Origin: Kiritimatiellia bacterium
GTDB lineage: Bacteria; Verrucomicrobiota; Kiritimatiellia; RFP12; UBA1067
DNA: 36,973 nt
Assembly (NCBI GenBank): GCA_017520845.1
Contig: JAFXEU010000016.1
Span: forward strand, 1-36,973
Direction: 5' to 3'
A program made the translations under genes and the position numbers. Under the pieces are notes generated by a model. The model searched no databases and was not told where the DNA came from. It saw only the letters and a list, made by a program, of their open reading frames with translations. Shown piece after piece: positions 1 to 8,550 of the stretch; position 1 is the stretch's first letter; every line of letters begins with the position of its first letter.

Positions 1-1
1 A

Positions 2-256
2 ATGGCGTTTTCGACAATAATCGGCAACACGGACGATCATTTGCGAAATCACGGATTTCTTTTAACGGAGCGCGGGTGGAGACTTTCGCCAATGTTCGAT
101 GTTAATCCTAATCCGCATGGCGGAGTTTCAGCGCTTGATACAGGAGACTTGTTTGATGATTCAGAGTATTATCGGCTTACGAAAAAAGAAGCGAAGCAAC
201 GTTATGACGAGATGTATTCGCTTATTAAGGATTTAGCACCTAATTTCGTGAAATGA
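2..256 (+). CDS. HipA-like serine/threonine kinase, C-terminal fragment (cut by window edge)
   Basis: This is the last 84 residues of a protein whose 5' part lies outside the window. The segment IGNTDDHLRNHGF (about residues 7-19) is the HipA-type catalytic loop, with the Asp and Asn expected of the kinase active site. SPMFDVNP (about residues 29-36) matches the metal-binding Asp region of the HipA C-terminal domain. HipA family members are toxin kinases of type II toxin-antitoxin systems, usually encoded with a HipB-like DNA-binding antitoxin; any partner would lie upstream. Nothing downstream within 700 bp looks like a partner. Family assignment is fairly sure; toxin activity is inferred only from the family. 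Confidence 0.82.
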   Translation: MAFSTIIGNTDDHLRNHGFLLTERGWRLSPMFDVNPNPHGGVSALDTGDLFDDSEYYRLTKKEAKQRYDEMYSLIKDLAPNFVK

Positions 257-471
257 ATGATAGCTGGGGTCATTGACGATAAGTGACAGAAAATTGCGAT
301 AAAAGCGGCGGATTGAGGATGTTTTGAAGCGAGAATTTGGCGTGGATTTTTTTTACCACTGAAAGCACGGAAACCGGCTCGCTTGGAGCTCGCCGGACAC
401 CGAAAGGGTTGGGAAGGTTGCCTTCGGATAAATCAACCATATTGATTCCATAATACTTTTGATTTTTTAGT

Positions 472-499
472 AGATGCCTTCGGCACGGGGTCTGGGGTG
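472..499 (+). repeat. Direct repeat copy 1 with adjoining hairpin
   Basis: The word AGATGCCTTCGGCA is followed by CGGGGTCTGGGGTG and is preceded by a T run. The same arrangement recurs at 768-797. Just after this copy, CTGGGGT/ACCCCAG (492-508) can form a 7-bp hairpin. The element may be a dispersed intergenic repeat or an edge of a mobile unit. Confidence 0.6.
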
Positions 500-554
500 C
501 AACCCCAGATATAAACTATGATACAAGGTTGTAAAAGGTGACGGTTGGATTGTG

Positions 555-720
555 CGAAGCTCAAAGGCGTAACGTTAGTGAGCCTCTATGTGAACAACCA
601 TCGGAGTTTATAAAACTAAGCGCCGCGCAAAATAATAAACTCTATTTCCTCTTCTGTTAGATTTGTAATTAACTCCGATAGGTTCCGATGCCTACACTAA
701 CGTTTCGGCTTAGTGCTTTG
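555..720. repeat. Long imperfect palindrome (possible structured RNA or MITE-like core)
   Basis: Perfect arms seen by eye are AACGTTAGTG (571-580) with CACTAACGTT (695-704), and ATCGGAGTT (600-608) with AACTCCGAT (671-679). The bases around both arm pairs also match imperfectly. A competing inner hairpin, GAGTTTAT (604-611) with ATAAACTC (635-642), overlaps the second arm, so two alternative folds are possible. No ORF runs through it. Confidence 0.55.
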
Positions 721-767
721 CGTTTTCTAACCGCTTATCAGTACGTTTTACTGTGTCATTTTTTTTT

Positions 768-797
768 AGATGCCTTCGGCATTCGGGGTCTGGGGTG
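768..797 (+). repeat. Direct repeat copy 2
   Basis: AGATGCCTTCGGCA, then TT, then CGGGGTCTGGGGTG, again behind a long T run. It matches 472-499 except for a 2-base insertion. The hairpin partner seen after copy 1 is degraded here. Together the copies bracket the palindrome at 555-720. Confidence 0.6.
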
Positions 798-852
798 AAA
801 TTCCAAGGTATATGGTGAAAGTTCTATATCTTCACGAGCTCGAAGACAAAAG

Positions 853-882
853 GTGCGCACCTCTTAGGTCTGAGGTGCGCAC
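853..882. repeat. 11-bp perfect inverted repeat (GTGCGCACCTC arms)
   Basis: Arms at 853-863 and 872-882 are exact reverse complements around an 8-base loop, and the left arm includes the self-complementary 12-mer AGGTGCGCACCT (851-862). A related word, AGCGCACCTCC, follows near 903. No U run follows, so it is not a clear intrinsic terminator. It could be an operator-like site or transcript hairpin upstream of the promoter at 939. Confidence 0.5.
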
Positions 883-938
883 TTCTCGGTTTCGGCGACA
901 AAAAGCGCACCTCCTTGTATGGCCGCGGTGATTTATGA

Positions 939-944
939 TATAAT
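939..944 (+). promoter_or_regulatory. -10 box TATAAT ahead of the poly-G leader and GH5 gene
   Basis: A perfect TATAAT ends 10 bases before an ATG at 955, so the transcript would have almost no 5' leader before that ATG. AGGA (946-949) could act as a ribosome-binding site if transcription starts early enough. No convincing -35 is seen at 17 bases. Confidence 0.5.
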
Positions 945-954
945 AAGGAACGCA

Positions 955-1002
955 ATGATCATAACTGCACAAAATTGTCGTATTTTGCAGGGGGGGGGGT
1001 AA
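955..1002 (+). other. Short leader ORF interrupted at a 10-G tract (990-999)
   Basis: From ATG 955 the frame reads 15 codons, runs into ten G residues at 990-999 and stops at TAA 1000-1002. The tract is followed by GTAATT, as after the G tract of the LamG gene at 27 kb. With one G fewer the frame would stay open to a TGA at 1115-1117, overlapping the ATG of the GH5-like gene as ATGA, a typical coupling arrangement. In this assembly the leader is closed. Coding use of this leader is inferred; the tract itself is plain. Confidence 0.5.
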
Positions 1003-1041
1003 TTATCGCCTAGCCCCGTCTGACAGTTTTGATGCACACGT

Positions 1042-1075
1042 GCGGCGCGTGCGGCCTTTCGGGTCGCCGCGCCGC
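1042..1075 (+). promoter_or_regulatory. GC-rich leader hairpin before GH5 (attenuator candidate)
   Basis: GCGGCGCG (1042-1049) and CGCGCCGC (1068-1075) are exact 8-bp complements, with partial pairing inside. The hairpin lies between the G tract and the ribosome-binding site of the GH5-like gene and is followed by GTTCATTTTATC, which is only weakly U-rich. It may act as an attenuator or a translation-sensitive structure, since an open leader ORF would be translated through it. Confidence 0.45.
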
Positions 1076-1113
1076 GTTCATTTTATCAATGCAACCCGAA
1101 AGGAACAAAACGC

Positions 1114-2223
1114 ATGAATGCAAAAGCAATCCTTGGCGCGACGGCTGCCGCAGCAGTGGCGCTGACGGCCTTTGGATCGTCGCCTGAATTGAAAATCACG
1201 GGTCGCGACATCCATCGGACGCCGCGATGGAGCGTTGAAAAGGCGAAGGCCTGGGGAGCGGCGAATCCCTGGTTCTGCGGCGTCAACTACATTCCCGCGA
1301 ACGCGGTCAACTATACCGCGATGTGGGACAAGACGAGTTTCTCGCCTGACGTCATACGCCGCGAGCTGAAGCTGATGACGGACATGGGCATGAATTGCGT
1401 CCGCTTCGTGATGCAGTACAAGGTTTACGAGGACGATCCGGAGTATTTCAAAGCGACGCTGGACCGGTTTCTCACGCTCTGCGACGAGGCTGGCGTGAAG
1501 GCGATGCCGATCTTCTTCGACGATTGTTCGTTCGGCGCGAGCAACGACCCAGTCCTCGGGCGCCAGAGCGAACCCCTCGAAGGCTGGTACGCCTGGGCGT
1601 GGAGTCCGTCGCCGGGCCACACGATGGTCATCGACGGGCGCGAGCATCCGAAACTCGAAAAATACGTCAAGGACGTGATTTCGCGCTTCAAAGACGACGG
1701 GCGCATCTTCCTTTGGGATCTCTACAACGAGCCTTCCAATCACAAGCTCGGCTTCCGCTCCTATCCGCTTCTCGAGAAGACGTTCGCCTGGGCGAGGGCG
1801 GTCGATCCGTCGCAGCCGCTTTCGTCCGGGATTTGGAACAACGACAAGAGGCTGAACGCAATAATCCTTGCGAACAGCGATGTCGTTACGTTCCATCACT
1901 ATGCAGACCGCGAGAAGACGGCGAAGAGGATGAAGGAGATACTGAAAATGGCCAAAGGCCGGCCTGTCATCTGCACCGAATGGATGAACCGCACCGTCGG
2001 TTCGACCGTGAAGGACTGCCTCGGACTTTTCAAGGAAGCGAATGTCGGGTGCATCGCGTGGGGACTCGTGAACGGCAAGACGCAGACCCACCTGCCGTGG
2101 CGCCATCGCCCGGAAAAACTTCCCTACACCGGCGTTTGGCAGCACGACCTCTTCCGCGGTGACTTCACGCCATACGATCCTTCTGAAATCGCCATAATCA
2201 AAGAGGCGACCGGCAAGAAGTGA
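1114..2223 (+). CDS. Exported GH5-like (clan GH-A) glycoside hydrolase
   Basis: A 369-residue (beta/alpha)8 retaining glycosidase. The N-terminus (about residues 1-22) is a signal peptide with an Ala/Val-rich core. NPWFCGVNYIP (about 51-61) matches the first barrel strand of cellulase-like GH5 proteins. LWDLYNEP places the acid/base Glu at about 206 and VICTEWM the nucleophile Glu at about 289, the expected spacing for the clan. The substrate cannot be read from sequence; such proteins are variously annotated as cellulase, mannanase or xylanase. GAAAGGAAC lies about 10 bases before ATG 1114. It is the first full gene of a three-gene run with a surface protein and a GH2 enzyme, so it probably acts in the periplasm or at the cell surface. 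Confidence 0.85.
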   Translation: MNAKAILGATAAAAVALTAFGSSPELKITGRDIHRTPRWSVEKAKAWGAANPWFCGVNYIPANAVNYTAMWDKTSFSPDVIRRELKLMTDMGMNCVRFVMQYKVYEDDPEYFKATLDRFLTLCDEAGVKAMPIFFDDCSFGASNDPVLGRQSEPLEGWYAWAWSPSPGHTMVIDGREHPKLEKYVKDVISRFKDDGRIFLWDLYNEPSNHKLGFRSYPLLEKTFAWARAVDPSQPLSSGIWNNDKRLNAIILANSDVVTFHHYADREKTAKRMKEILKMAKGRPVICTEWMNRTVGSTVKDCLGLFKEANVGCIAWGLVNGKTQTHLPWRHRPEKLPYTGVWQHDLFRGDFTPYDPSEIAIIKEATGKK

Positions 2224-2261
2224 TTTGAACAACATCAGTCAACAAAAAAACAACGAAAACA

Positions 2262-4223
2262 ATGAGAAAAACGATGAAACCCATCAAAATGCGCGCGGAG
2301 GTGAATAATTGCGGAATCGTGAGATTGTGTTTCGCAGTTTTTGTTGCGATCGGCGCGGCAATCCCCCTGACGGAGGTTGCCGCCGCGACGACCGCGCCTT
2401 CGTCTCTTTACGATTTGACGACGAATGGCTCAGACGCATCGGGGAGCGTCGCAAATAACGATTATTCCACAACGGGTACGGGCAGTTACCATGGAACCAG
2501 GGCATTTGACGGAACAGATACACATGAGCTCAGGCGATGGCTTCCAAAGGTGACCGCCAATATGTGGGTCGTCTATACATTCAACGTTCCGACGGTTGTG
2601 GACTCCATCGGCATTCTACTTCCCAATGCCGACTACGCTACGGCGAAACGCGCGCCGAACGCCTGGACTTTTCACGGCTCGAACGACAAATCTACATGGG
2701 AAAAACTTGACGAGCAGAGCGGCGAAACAAACTGGTCGGTAAACGAGAAGCGATATTACAAGTTCTCGAACACGAAGGCATACAAGTATTACAAATTCAA
2801 TTGCACGGCAAACAATGGTGCGACGGACTTCATGCAGATTCAGGAAATGGAGTTCTACTGCACCGGCACGGGCGACTCCACGTGGACGGGCGGCGGCGAA
2901 ACGAGCCTTGTGAACGACGATGCCAACTGGGGAGGCGCGGCAATGCCCGGCAGCGAGTACGAGGCGTATATCGACGATACAGGCGAGACGCCGGCAACGG
3001 TTCCGTCCGGCCTGACGGTTTACAAATTCCTCCGGTTGGGAAACGAAAGCGGAAACAGCGCGAAGGTTGTGCAGACGACCGGCACGGTGAGACTTTCCGG
3101 CAACAGCACGATCGGCAGGGCGGGAGCGACCGGCGAATATGCGATTTCCGGCGGCAGGCTTGTCATCGGGAGTAATCTCTATTTGAGTGCGGTGGCAGGC
3201 GGCAAGAGCAATGGCATTCTTGATATTTCCGGCGATGGCGAAGTGGAACTCGGCGGTAAATTCATGTTGTGCGCGAACCAGGCATCCGCCGGATCGACGG
3301 CATGCGTCAATATTTCCGGCAACGGAAAACTTACCGTCACGGGCGAGATGGATATAGGCACCGATGGCAATTCCGCCGCGACGACGGGGACGGTTTATCA
3401 GACAGGCGGCGCTTTGACCGCCAAGTCGATGATGGTAGGATTCGAAGGAAGCAACTACGGCGAATACCTGATGTCCGGCGGAAACTGCTCCGTTGAAAAC
3501 TTGCATATCGGCCATGAAAACGGAACGGGTAATATCGAGATGACGGGCGGGAATTGCTCCGTTAAAGAATTGTTTGTCGGCTACGGCGACTCTGGAACGG
3601 GCAATGTCGAAATGACCGGCGGAACGTTGTCCGCCACCTCATCGCTGAGCATCGGGCGCTTCGGATATGGAACGTTCTCGGCAAGCGGCGACGCCACCGT
3701 CGTCACCGCTACGAACGTTCGCGTCGGTTTCTCTTATCAAAACGACAGCCGCAAGGGCTACGGAACATTCATCGTGACGAACGGCGCCGAAGTCGCTACG
3801 ACGAAGATTTACGCCGGAGCAGAAAAGTCGCATGTCGATCGCGCGAAAGTCGTGTTCGACGGCGCGGTTTTGACTGCCACCGCCGCCAGCGCCGAGTTTC
3901 TGAAAGACCTGCCCGACGTAACGCTCGGAGCTGGAGGTCTGACGATCAACACCGAAGGCAATGCGGTCACCATCGCGAATTGCGCATTCGTTGCCGAGCC
4001 GGGCGCGAAAATCACCGTCACGGGCGGCGGCACGGTGACGTTCGAGGATTGCACGGTCGCTTTCACGGAGAAACCCGGACGCTCGTTCGCTTTCGCCGAG
4101 ACCGACGGCGTGTTTTCGGGAATGCCTGCATTCTCCAACATCGGCGGATCGCATGTTGAGATGTCCGGCGACAACAAGAAAATCGGCATTGTCCGACATG
4201 GTCTTATGATTATTTTCCGGTAA
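2262..4223 (+). CDS. Secreted surface protein: discoidin (F5/8C) domain plus beta-helix repeats, short conserved C-tail
   Basis: About 653 residues. ATG 2274 is the more likely start, because its surroundings (GCAAAATGAAA-like spacing, purine-rich run before it) align with the LamG gene starts at 14163 and 27327. The signal peptide core is around residues 20-43. Residues about 48-200 resemble an F5/8 type C (discoidin) carbohydrate-binding domain. A DxxNWGGxxxPG segment then begins a long series of G-Y-x-I/M-S-G-G repeats of about 20-25 residues that should fold as a right-handed beta-helix. The last residues are HGLMIIFR, resembling the tails of the two LamG proteins. It lies between GH5 and GH2 genes (38 and 10 bp away) and probably tethers or displays a glycan-binding surface. 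Exact function unknown. Confidence 0.75.
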   Translation: MRKTMKPIKMRAEVNNCGIVRLCFAVFVAIGAAIPLTEVAAATTAPSSLYDLTTNGSDASGSVANNDYSTTGTGSYHGTRAFDGTDTHELRRWLPKVTANMWVVYTFNVPTVVDSIGILLPNADYATAKRAPNAWTFHGSNDKSTWEKLDEQSGETNWSVNEKRYYKFSNTKAYKYYKFNCTANNGATDFMQIQEMEFYCTGTGDSTWTGGGETSLVNDDANWGGAAMPGSEYEAYIDDTGETPATVPSGLTVYKFLRLGNESGNSAKVVQTTGTVRLSGNSTIGRAGATGEYAISGGRLVIGSNLYLSAVAGGKSNGILDISGDGEVELGGKFMLCANQASAGSTACVNISGNGKLTVTGEMDIGTDGNSAATTGTVYQTGGALTAKSMMVGFEGSNYGEYLMSGGNCSVENLHIGHENGTGNIEMTGGNCSVKELFVGYGDSGTGNVEMTGGTLSATSSLSIGRFGYGTFSASGDATVVTATNVRVGFSYQNDSRKGYGTFIVTNGAEVATTKIYAGAEKSHVDRAKVVFDGAVLTATAASAEFLKDLPDVTLGAGGLTINTEGNAVTIANCAFVAEPGAKITVTGGGTVTFEDCTVAFTEKPGRSFAFAETDGVFSGMPAFSNIGGSHVEMSGDNKKIGIVRHGLMIIFR

Positions 4224-4233
4224 TCTGGAGTAT

Positions 4234-7200
4234 ATGAAAGCTAAAAGTATGAAGAGGTGTCTTGCGCTGGCGCTTGCGTTTGCCGTCGGCGCGGCGACCA
4301 TGGCGCGGGGCGGCGTTGAACGCGAGCGCCTTTCCGCGGGATGGGAGTTCATGCGCGCGGACGGCTCCGCAAGCGAGACGAACTCCGCCGCGTGGCGCGC
4401 GGTGCGCGTTCCGCACGACTGGGGCGTCGAGAAGCCGTTCGATCCGAAGAAACCCTACGGCGACGCCTATCTCGAGCCGACCGGTATCGGCTGGTATCGG
4501 CGCACGTTCCGTCTCGACCCCGCGCGCGCGGCGCGCGTCAAGGCGGGCGGGCACGTCTTTTTCGAGTCGAACGGCATGATGAGCCATTCGAAGGTCTGGG
4601 TGAACGGCGCCTACGTCGGCGGCTGGCCGTACGGCTACACGGCGTTCCGCTGCGATCTGACGCCGTATCTGAGACTTGACGGCGAGAACACGCTCGTAGT
4701 CAGATGCCACAACTACACCGATTCTTCGCGCTGGTACACCGGCGGAGGCATGTACCGCGAATGCCGTTTGGCGTACTGTCCGGCGGACTATCTCATTCCC
4801 GGCTCCGTCGCGATCACGACGCCGGACGTCACGAAGGAGAAGGCAACGGTGCATGTGGAATGGGAGATGTCGAAGTCCGGCAGAAAAGAGCGCACGTTCA
4901 CTGTCGAGTCGCCGCGTCTCTGGGATATCGACGATCCGCATCTTTATTCTCTCGAAATCGAGGGCGAGACGTTCCGCTACGGCATCCGCACGATCGCGTT
5001 TTATCCAGACGCGCGAGGGTTCCAGCTGAACGGGCGCCGCGTCGAGCTGAAGGGTGTGTGCCTACATCATGAACTCGGGGTGCTGGGCGCGGCGTACAAT
5101 CGCGCCGCGATGAAGCGCCGCTTCCTCAAGCTCAAGGAGGCGGGCGTGAACGCGATCCGCTGTTCGCACAATCCGGAGGATCCGGATTTCCTCGATCTCT
5201 GCGACGAGCTCGGACTGCTCGTGAAGGACGAGGTGTTCGACGAGTGGCGGCGCATCGGCGTCGCCGGCAAGCGCAAGGACGGCTACACGAAGCTCTTCGA
5301 CGCGTGGCACGAGCGCGACGTGCGCGCATGGGTGAGGGCGGGCCGCAACCATCCGTCCGTCATCATGTGGTCGATCGGCAACGAAATTCCCGAGGGCTAC
5401 GCGCACATCGCCCCGACACGCGAGTTCATCGCGACGGCGAAGGCGCTCGACGCGATCGTGAAGAGCGAGGACCGCACGCGTCCCGTCACGAACGCGAACA
5501 ACAACCGCGCCAACGCGACGAACGAATACGGCAAGACGCTCGACATCTACGGCTTCAACTATTCGTGCTACATGTTCGGTCCGTTCAAGAAGAAGAATCC
5601 GGACAAGCCGTTTTTCGGCTCCGAGACGCAGTGCGCGCTTTCGAGCCGCGGCGTCTATACGTTCCCCGTCAAATGGGGCTGGACGCAGGAGAAGACCGGC
5701 TCCCTCCACGTCTCGGGCTACGGCGTGGAGGCGTGCGGGTGGTCCGGAAATCCCAAGAACGGCTGGGCCTGCGCGCCCGACGCGCAGTGGTTCAACATGG
5801 ACGCGCACCCCGAGTGCATGGGCGAGTTCGTCTGGACCGGCTGGGACTACCTCGGCGGGCCGTACTGGGCGGACAAGATGGTGAAGAAGTTCAAGATCAA
5901 GGGCATCCATTCCTGCGCGACGGGTTTCTTCGACCTTGCGGGATTTCCGAAGGATACGTTCTGGCTCTTCCAGTCGCGCTGGCGTCCGGACCTGCCGATG
6001 GCGCACATCGTGCCGCACTGGAACTGGCCGGATCGCGTCGGGAAGGTGACGCCCGTCCACGTGTTCACGTCCGGCGACGAGGGCGAGCTTTTCCTCAACG
6101 GACGTTCCCTCGGCCGCCGTAAGAAAGATCCCAAAAACTGGAAGAAAGCGTACCGCCTCGTGTGGGACGATGTCGTGTACGAACCTGGTACGCTCAGGGT
6201 TGTCACGTACAGGAACGGCGCGCCGTGGGCGGAGAAGACGGTTTCGACGACCGGTCCCGCCGCAAAGCTCAAGCTCGAAGTCGAGGACCTGGCGGAGGCG
6301 GACGCCGATCTGGCCTTTGTGAATCTCGAGGTGCAGGACGCGCAAGGGCGCTTCGTGCCGGATGCGGCGGTGGAGGTGATGTTCTCCGTCAAAGGGACGG
6401 GCGAACTCGTCGCGACGGACAACGGCGACGAGGCCGATTTCGATTCCTTCCATTCTCCGGTACGACGCACCTTTTCCGGGCGTCTCCAGGCGATAGTGCG
6501 CAAGGCGCCTGGCGCGTCCGGGAAGATAGAGGTCGAGGCGACGGCGCCGTCGCTCGCCTGTCCATCCGCGACGTGCACGGTTTTCGCGCCGGATGCGCGC
6601 GGGACGGGAAACGCAGCTTTCATCGGTCAGTGGCCGGAATGCATCGACGGCATATATCCGCACCTCGCGATGTTCAATGACGAAGGGGAATGCGGCACGG
6701 GCGCGGTCGTGCCGTGGGCGGGCGACCTGTGGGCGATAACATACGGACCGCACTGCCCCGTGGGTTCATCGGACAAACTCTACCGCATCAAGCCTGATCT
6801 GACAAGGGAAGTTTTCCCGGGATCGGTAGGCGGGACGCCTGCGAACCGCATGATCCACCGAGAGACGGAACAGCTCTTGATAGGGCCGTACATCATTGAC
6901 GCGAAGGGGAACGTGCGCGTCGTTCCTCCGGCGAAAATGCCCGGGCGTCTCACCGGCGCGGCGCGGCATCTGACGGCTCCCGCGGACAAAGTCTATGTGG
7001 CGACGATGGAGACCGGCCTGTACGAGCTCGATATGCGCACGCTCGCCGTCAATACGCTCATACGCGAAAACGGAAAGAATGACAAGGCGATCGCCGCGCA
7101 CTTGAAGCAGGCGGGTCTGCCGTGGCCGGACGGATGGGAATCCGCACCGCGCACCCATGTGCCGGGCTATCATGCGAAGGGGCTCGCGAGCGGGTTCGGG

Positions 7201-8526
7201 CGTGTGTTCGTCTCGAATAACGGTGAGGACAGCAAGTCCGCGCGGCGCAATCCGTTCGTTCCGTCGGGCGTGCTCGCCTGGTGGAGCGAACCGGGGAAGG
7301 ACTGGACGACGATCCGCCGCTGCCAGTTCACCGAGGTGACGACGCCGGACGGCATCTACGGCAACGAGCACCCCGGGACGAATCCCGTATGGGCCATGGG
7401 ATGGGACGCGAAGAGCGTCATCCTCGGAGTGACGACGAACGGCTCGGAATGGGCGTACTACCGGCTTCCCAAAGCTTCGCACGCATACGACGGCGCGCAC
7501 GGGTGGAACACGGAATGGCCGCGCATACGCGACGTCGGTTTCGGCGACGGAACTCTTCTCGCCACCATGCACGGCACGTTCTGGCGGTTCCCGAAGGACT
7601 TCTCGCCGATGTCGCCAAACGGCATCCGTCCGATCTCCACGTATCTGAAGGTGATAGGGGACTTCTGCCGGTGGAAGGACGCGCCCGGCGGCGACGCGAT
7701 CGTCTTTGGGTGCGACGACCAGGCGAAGAACGAATTTCTCGGCAAGCGCGGACTCAAGAAAGACGCGCCGCGCTGCGAACGGTCGCAGTCCAACCTGTGG
7801 TTCGTGAAGCATGAGGAGCTCGGATCGTTCGGTCCTCCGTCCGGCGAGGGATTTGTCTGGTTGGACGAAGATGTCAAAGCCGGCGACGTCTCAGACCCGT
7901 TTCTCCACGCCGGATACGAGACGATGGATTTCGAATTCACGCGAGCCGACGGATCTCCGGTCGGGCACGAACTTCTCGAAGACGGCGACTGGGTGCGGGT
8001 GAAGTGTCTCGAAGACGCGGCAGGTGCAACCGCGCGTTTCGCCTATGGCCCGGCCCGATGCGCCATACCTCCGCTCGACGGCAGGAAGCCGTATGTTGAC
8101 GTGACGGACGACGACGGAAGGACGTGGCGGTTTCCGAACGTAAACGGCGACACGAATGTCGTCTGCCGCGAGATCGCGACGGAGCGCGATCTGCTGTATG
8201 TCGGCGGCGTTTGGTACGAGGTTCCGGCGGAGAACGCCGGAGGGTTCGCGTCCCTCCGCCCGATCGCGCTCGCAGACGCTCCTGTGGAGTCCCTTCGCGG
8301 CGAACGCGGCCTTATGTATCTCAACGGCAGTCCGATGGCGATAGATGCGCTCTGGAAGAACGGCACTGCTCCGGCGGCGTACTGGCTGTGGCGGACGCAC
8401 GGATTCGCGGCGACCGAACGCGATTCCAAGTGGGGCCAGGAGGTTGCCGCCGGCACGAACAATACCGTCCGCGTGGGTCTGAGCGGAACAAAGGGTCTTA
8501 TTGATACAGTAGAATTGATACAGTAG
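4234..8526 (+). CDS. Exported GH2 beta-galactosidase-like enzyme with ~640-residue extra C-terminal region
   Basis: This 1430-residue protein is far longer than usual GH2 enzymes (about 800-1000). A signal peptide covers about residues 6-27. The sugar-binding jelly roll (about 30-185) has WRAVRVPHDW and GIGWYRR motifs. The Ig-like domain before the barrel looks short. In the catalytic barrel, WSIGNE gives acid/base Glu384 and FFGSET gives nucleophile Glu464. A DUF4982-like domain (about 605-680) and another Ig-like domain follow, to about residue 785. From about 790 to the end no GH2 domain is recognisable; the Trp- and Gly-rich recurring strands suggest a beta-propeller, followed by a beta-sandwich. 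GGAG lies 3 bases before ATG 4234; ATG 4249 is a possible later start. The gene follows the surface protein by 10 bp. Confidence 0.85.
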   Translation: MKAKSMKRCLALALAFAVGAATMARGGVERERLSAGWEFMRADGSASETNSAAWRAVRVPHDWGVEKPFDPKKPYGDAYLEPTGIGWYRRTFRLDPARAARVKAGGHVFFESNGMMSHSKVWVNGAYVGGWPYGYTAFRCDLTPYLRLDGENTLVVRCHNYTDSSRWYTGGGMYRECRLAYCPADYLIPGSVAITTPDVTKEKATVHVEWEMSKSGRKERTFTVESPRLWDIDDPHLYSLEIEGETFRYGIRTIAFYPDARGFQLNGRRVELKGVCLHHELGVLGAAYNRAAMKRRFLKLKEAGVNAIRCSHNPEDPDFLDLCDELGLLVKDEVFDEWRRIGVAGKRKDGYTKLFDAWHERDVRAWVRAGRNHPSVIMWSIGNEIPEGYAHIAPTREFIATAKALDAIVKSEDRTRPVTNANNNRANATNEYGKTLDIYGFNYSCYMFGPFKKKNPDKPFFGSETQCALSSRGVYTFPVKWGWTQEKTGSLHVSGYGVEACGWSGNPKNGWACAPDAQWFNMDAHPECMGEFVWTGWDYLGGPYWADKMVKKFKIKGIHSCATGFFDLAGFPKDTFWLFQSRWRPDLPMAHIVPHWNWPDRVGKVTPVHVFTSGDEGELFLNGRSLGRRKKDPKNWKKAYRLVWDDVVYEPGTLRVVTYRNGAPWAEKTVSTTGPAAKLKLEVEDLAEADADLAFVNLEVQDAQGRFVPDAAVEVMFSVKGTGELVATDNGDEADFDSFHSPVRRTFSGRLQAIVRKAPGASGKIEVEATAPSLACPSATCTVFAPDARGTGNAAFIGQWPECIDGIYPHLAMFNDEGECGTGAVVPWAGDLWAITYGPHCPVGSSDKLYRIKPDLTREVFPGSVGGTPANRMIHRETEQLLIGPYIIDAKGNVRVVPPAKMPGRLTGAARHLTAPADKVYVATMETGLYELDMRTLAVNTLIRENGKNDKAIAAHLKQAGLPWPDGWESAPRTHVPGYHAKGLASGFGRVFVSNNGEDSKSARRNPFVPSGVLAWWSEPGKDWTTIRRCQFTEVTTPDGIYGNEHPGTNPVWAMGWDAKSVILGVTTNGSEWAYYRLPKASHAYDGAHGWNTEWPRIRDVGFGDGTLLATMHGTFWRFPKDFSPMSPNGIRPISTYLKVIGDFCRWKDAPGGDAIVFGCDDQAKNEFLGKRGLKKDAPRCERSQSNLWFVKHEELGSFGPPSGEGFVWLDEDVKAGDVSDPFLHAGYETMDFEFTRADGSPVGHELLEDGDWVRVKCLEDAAGATARFAYGPARCAIPPLDGRKPYVDVTDDDGRTWRFPNVNGDTNVVCREIATERDLLYVGGVWYEVPAENAGGFASLRPIALADAPVESLRGERGLMYLNGSPMAIDALWKNGTAPAAYWLWRTHGFAATERDSKWGQEVAAGTNNTVRVGLSGTKGLIDTVELIQ
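8500..8526 (+). repeat. 13-bp direct repeat at the end of the GH2 gene
   Basis: ATTGATACAGTAG occurs at 8500-8512 and again at 8514-8526. The GH2 stop codon lies in the second copy. That copy also supplies TTGATA (8515-8520), which sits 18 bases from the TATAAT at 8539 as a good -35. Confidence 0.7.
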
Positions 8527-8544
8527 CCGAGTTGTTGGTATAAT
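8515..8544 (+). promoter_or_regulatory. Promoter TTGATA-18 bp-TATAAT before a transposase-like start remnant
   Basis: TTGATA (8515-8520) and an extended -10 ending in TATAAT (8539-8544) are separated by 18 bases. An ATG follows at 8551 after six bases, which would give a leaderless message. It may now help drive the downstream alpha-galactosidase-like gene. Confidence 0.6.
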
Positions 8545-8550
8545 GTCCAC

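Larger units (their letters stand above)
257..938. other. Non-coding stretch rich in repeats and palindromes
   Basis: No credible gene is seen here. The stretch is more AT-rich than the GH clusters and holds a pair of direct repeats (472-499 and 768-797), a long imperfect palindrome between them (555-720), and an 11-bp perfect inverted repeat (853-882). Positions 257-471 show nothing recognisable apart from a T-rich run near 351-356. The density of inverted repeats suggests remnants of a small mobile element or a structured RNA, but no transposase is present. Confidence 0.6.

Noticed and set aside
257..938. CRISPR array or tRNA in the repeat-rich left flank
   Set aside because: Repeats are only two copies, irregularly spaced, and no cloverleaf could be drawn.
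1078..2235. Long antisense ORF opposite the GH5-like gene (and similar antisense ORFs at 8043-10553, 21138-23177, 24909-27053 and 27950-30934)
   Set aside because: They mirror GC-rich coding sequence, are very Arg-rich, cross several gene boundaries and show no domain motifs. They are shadows of real genes.
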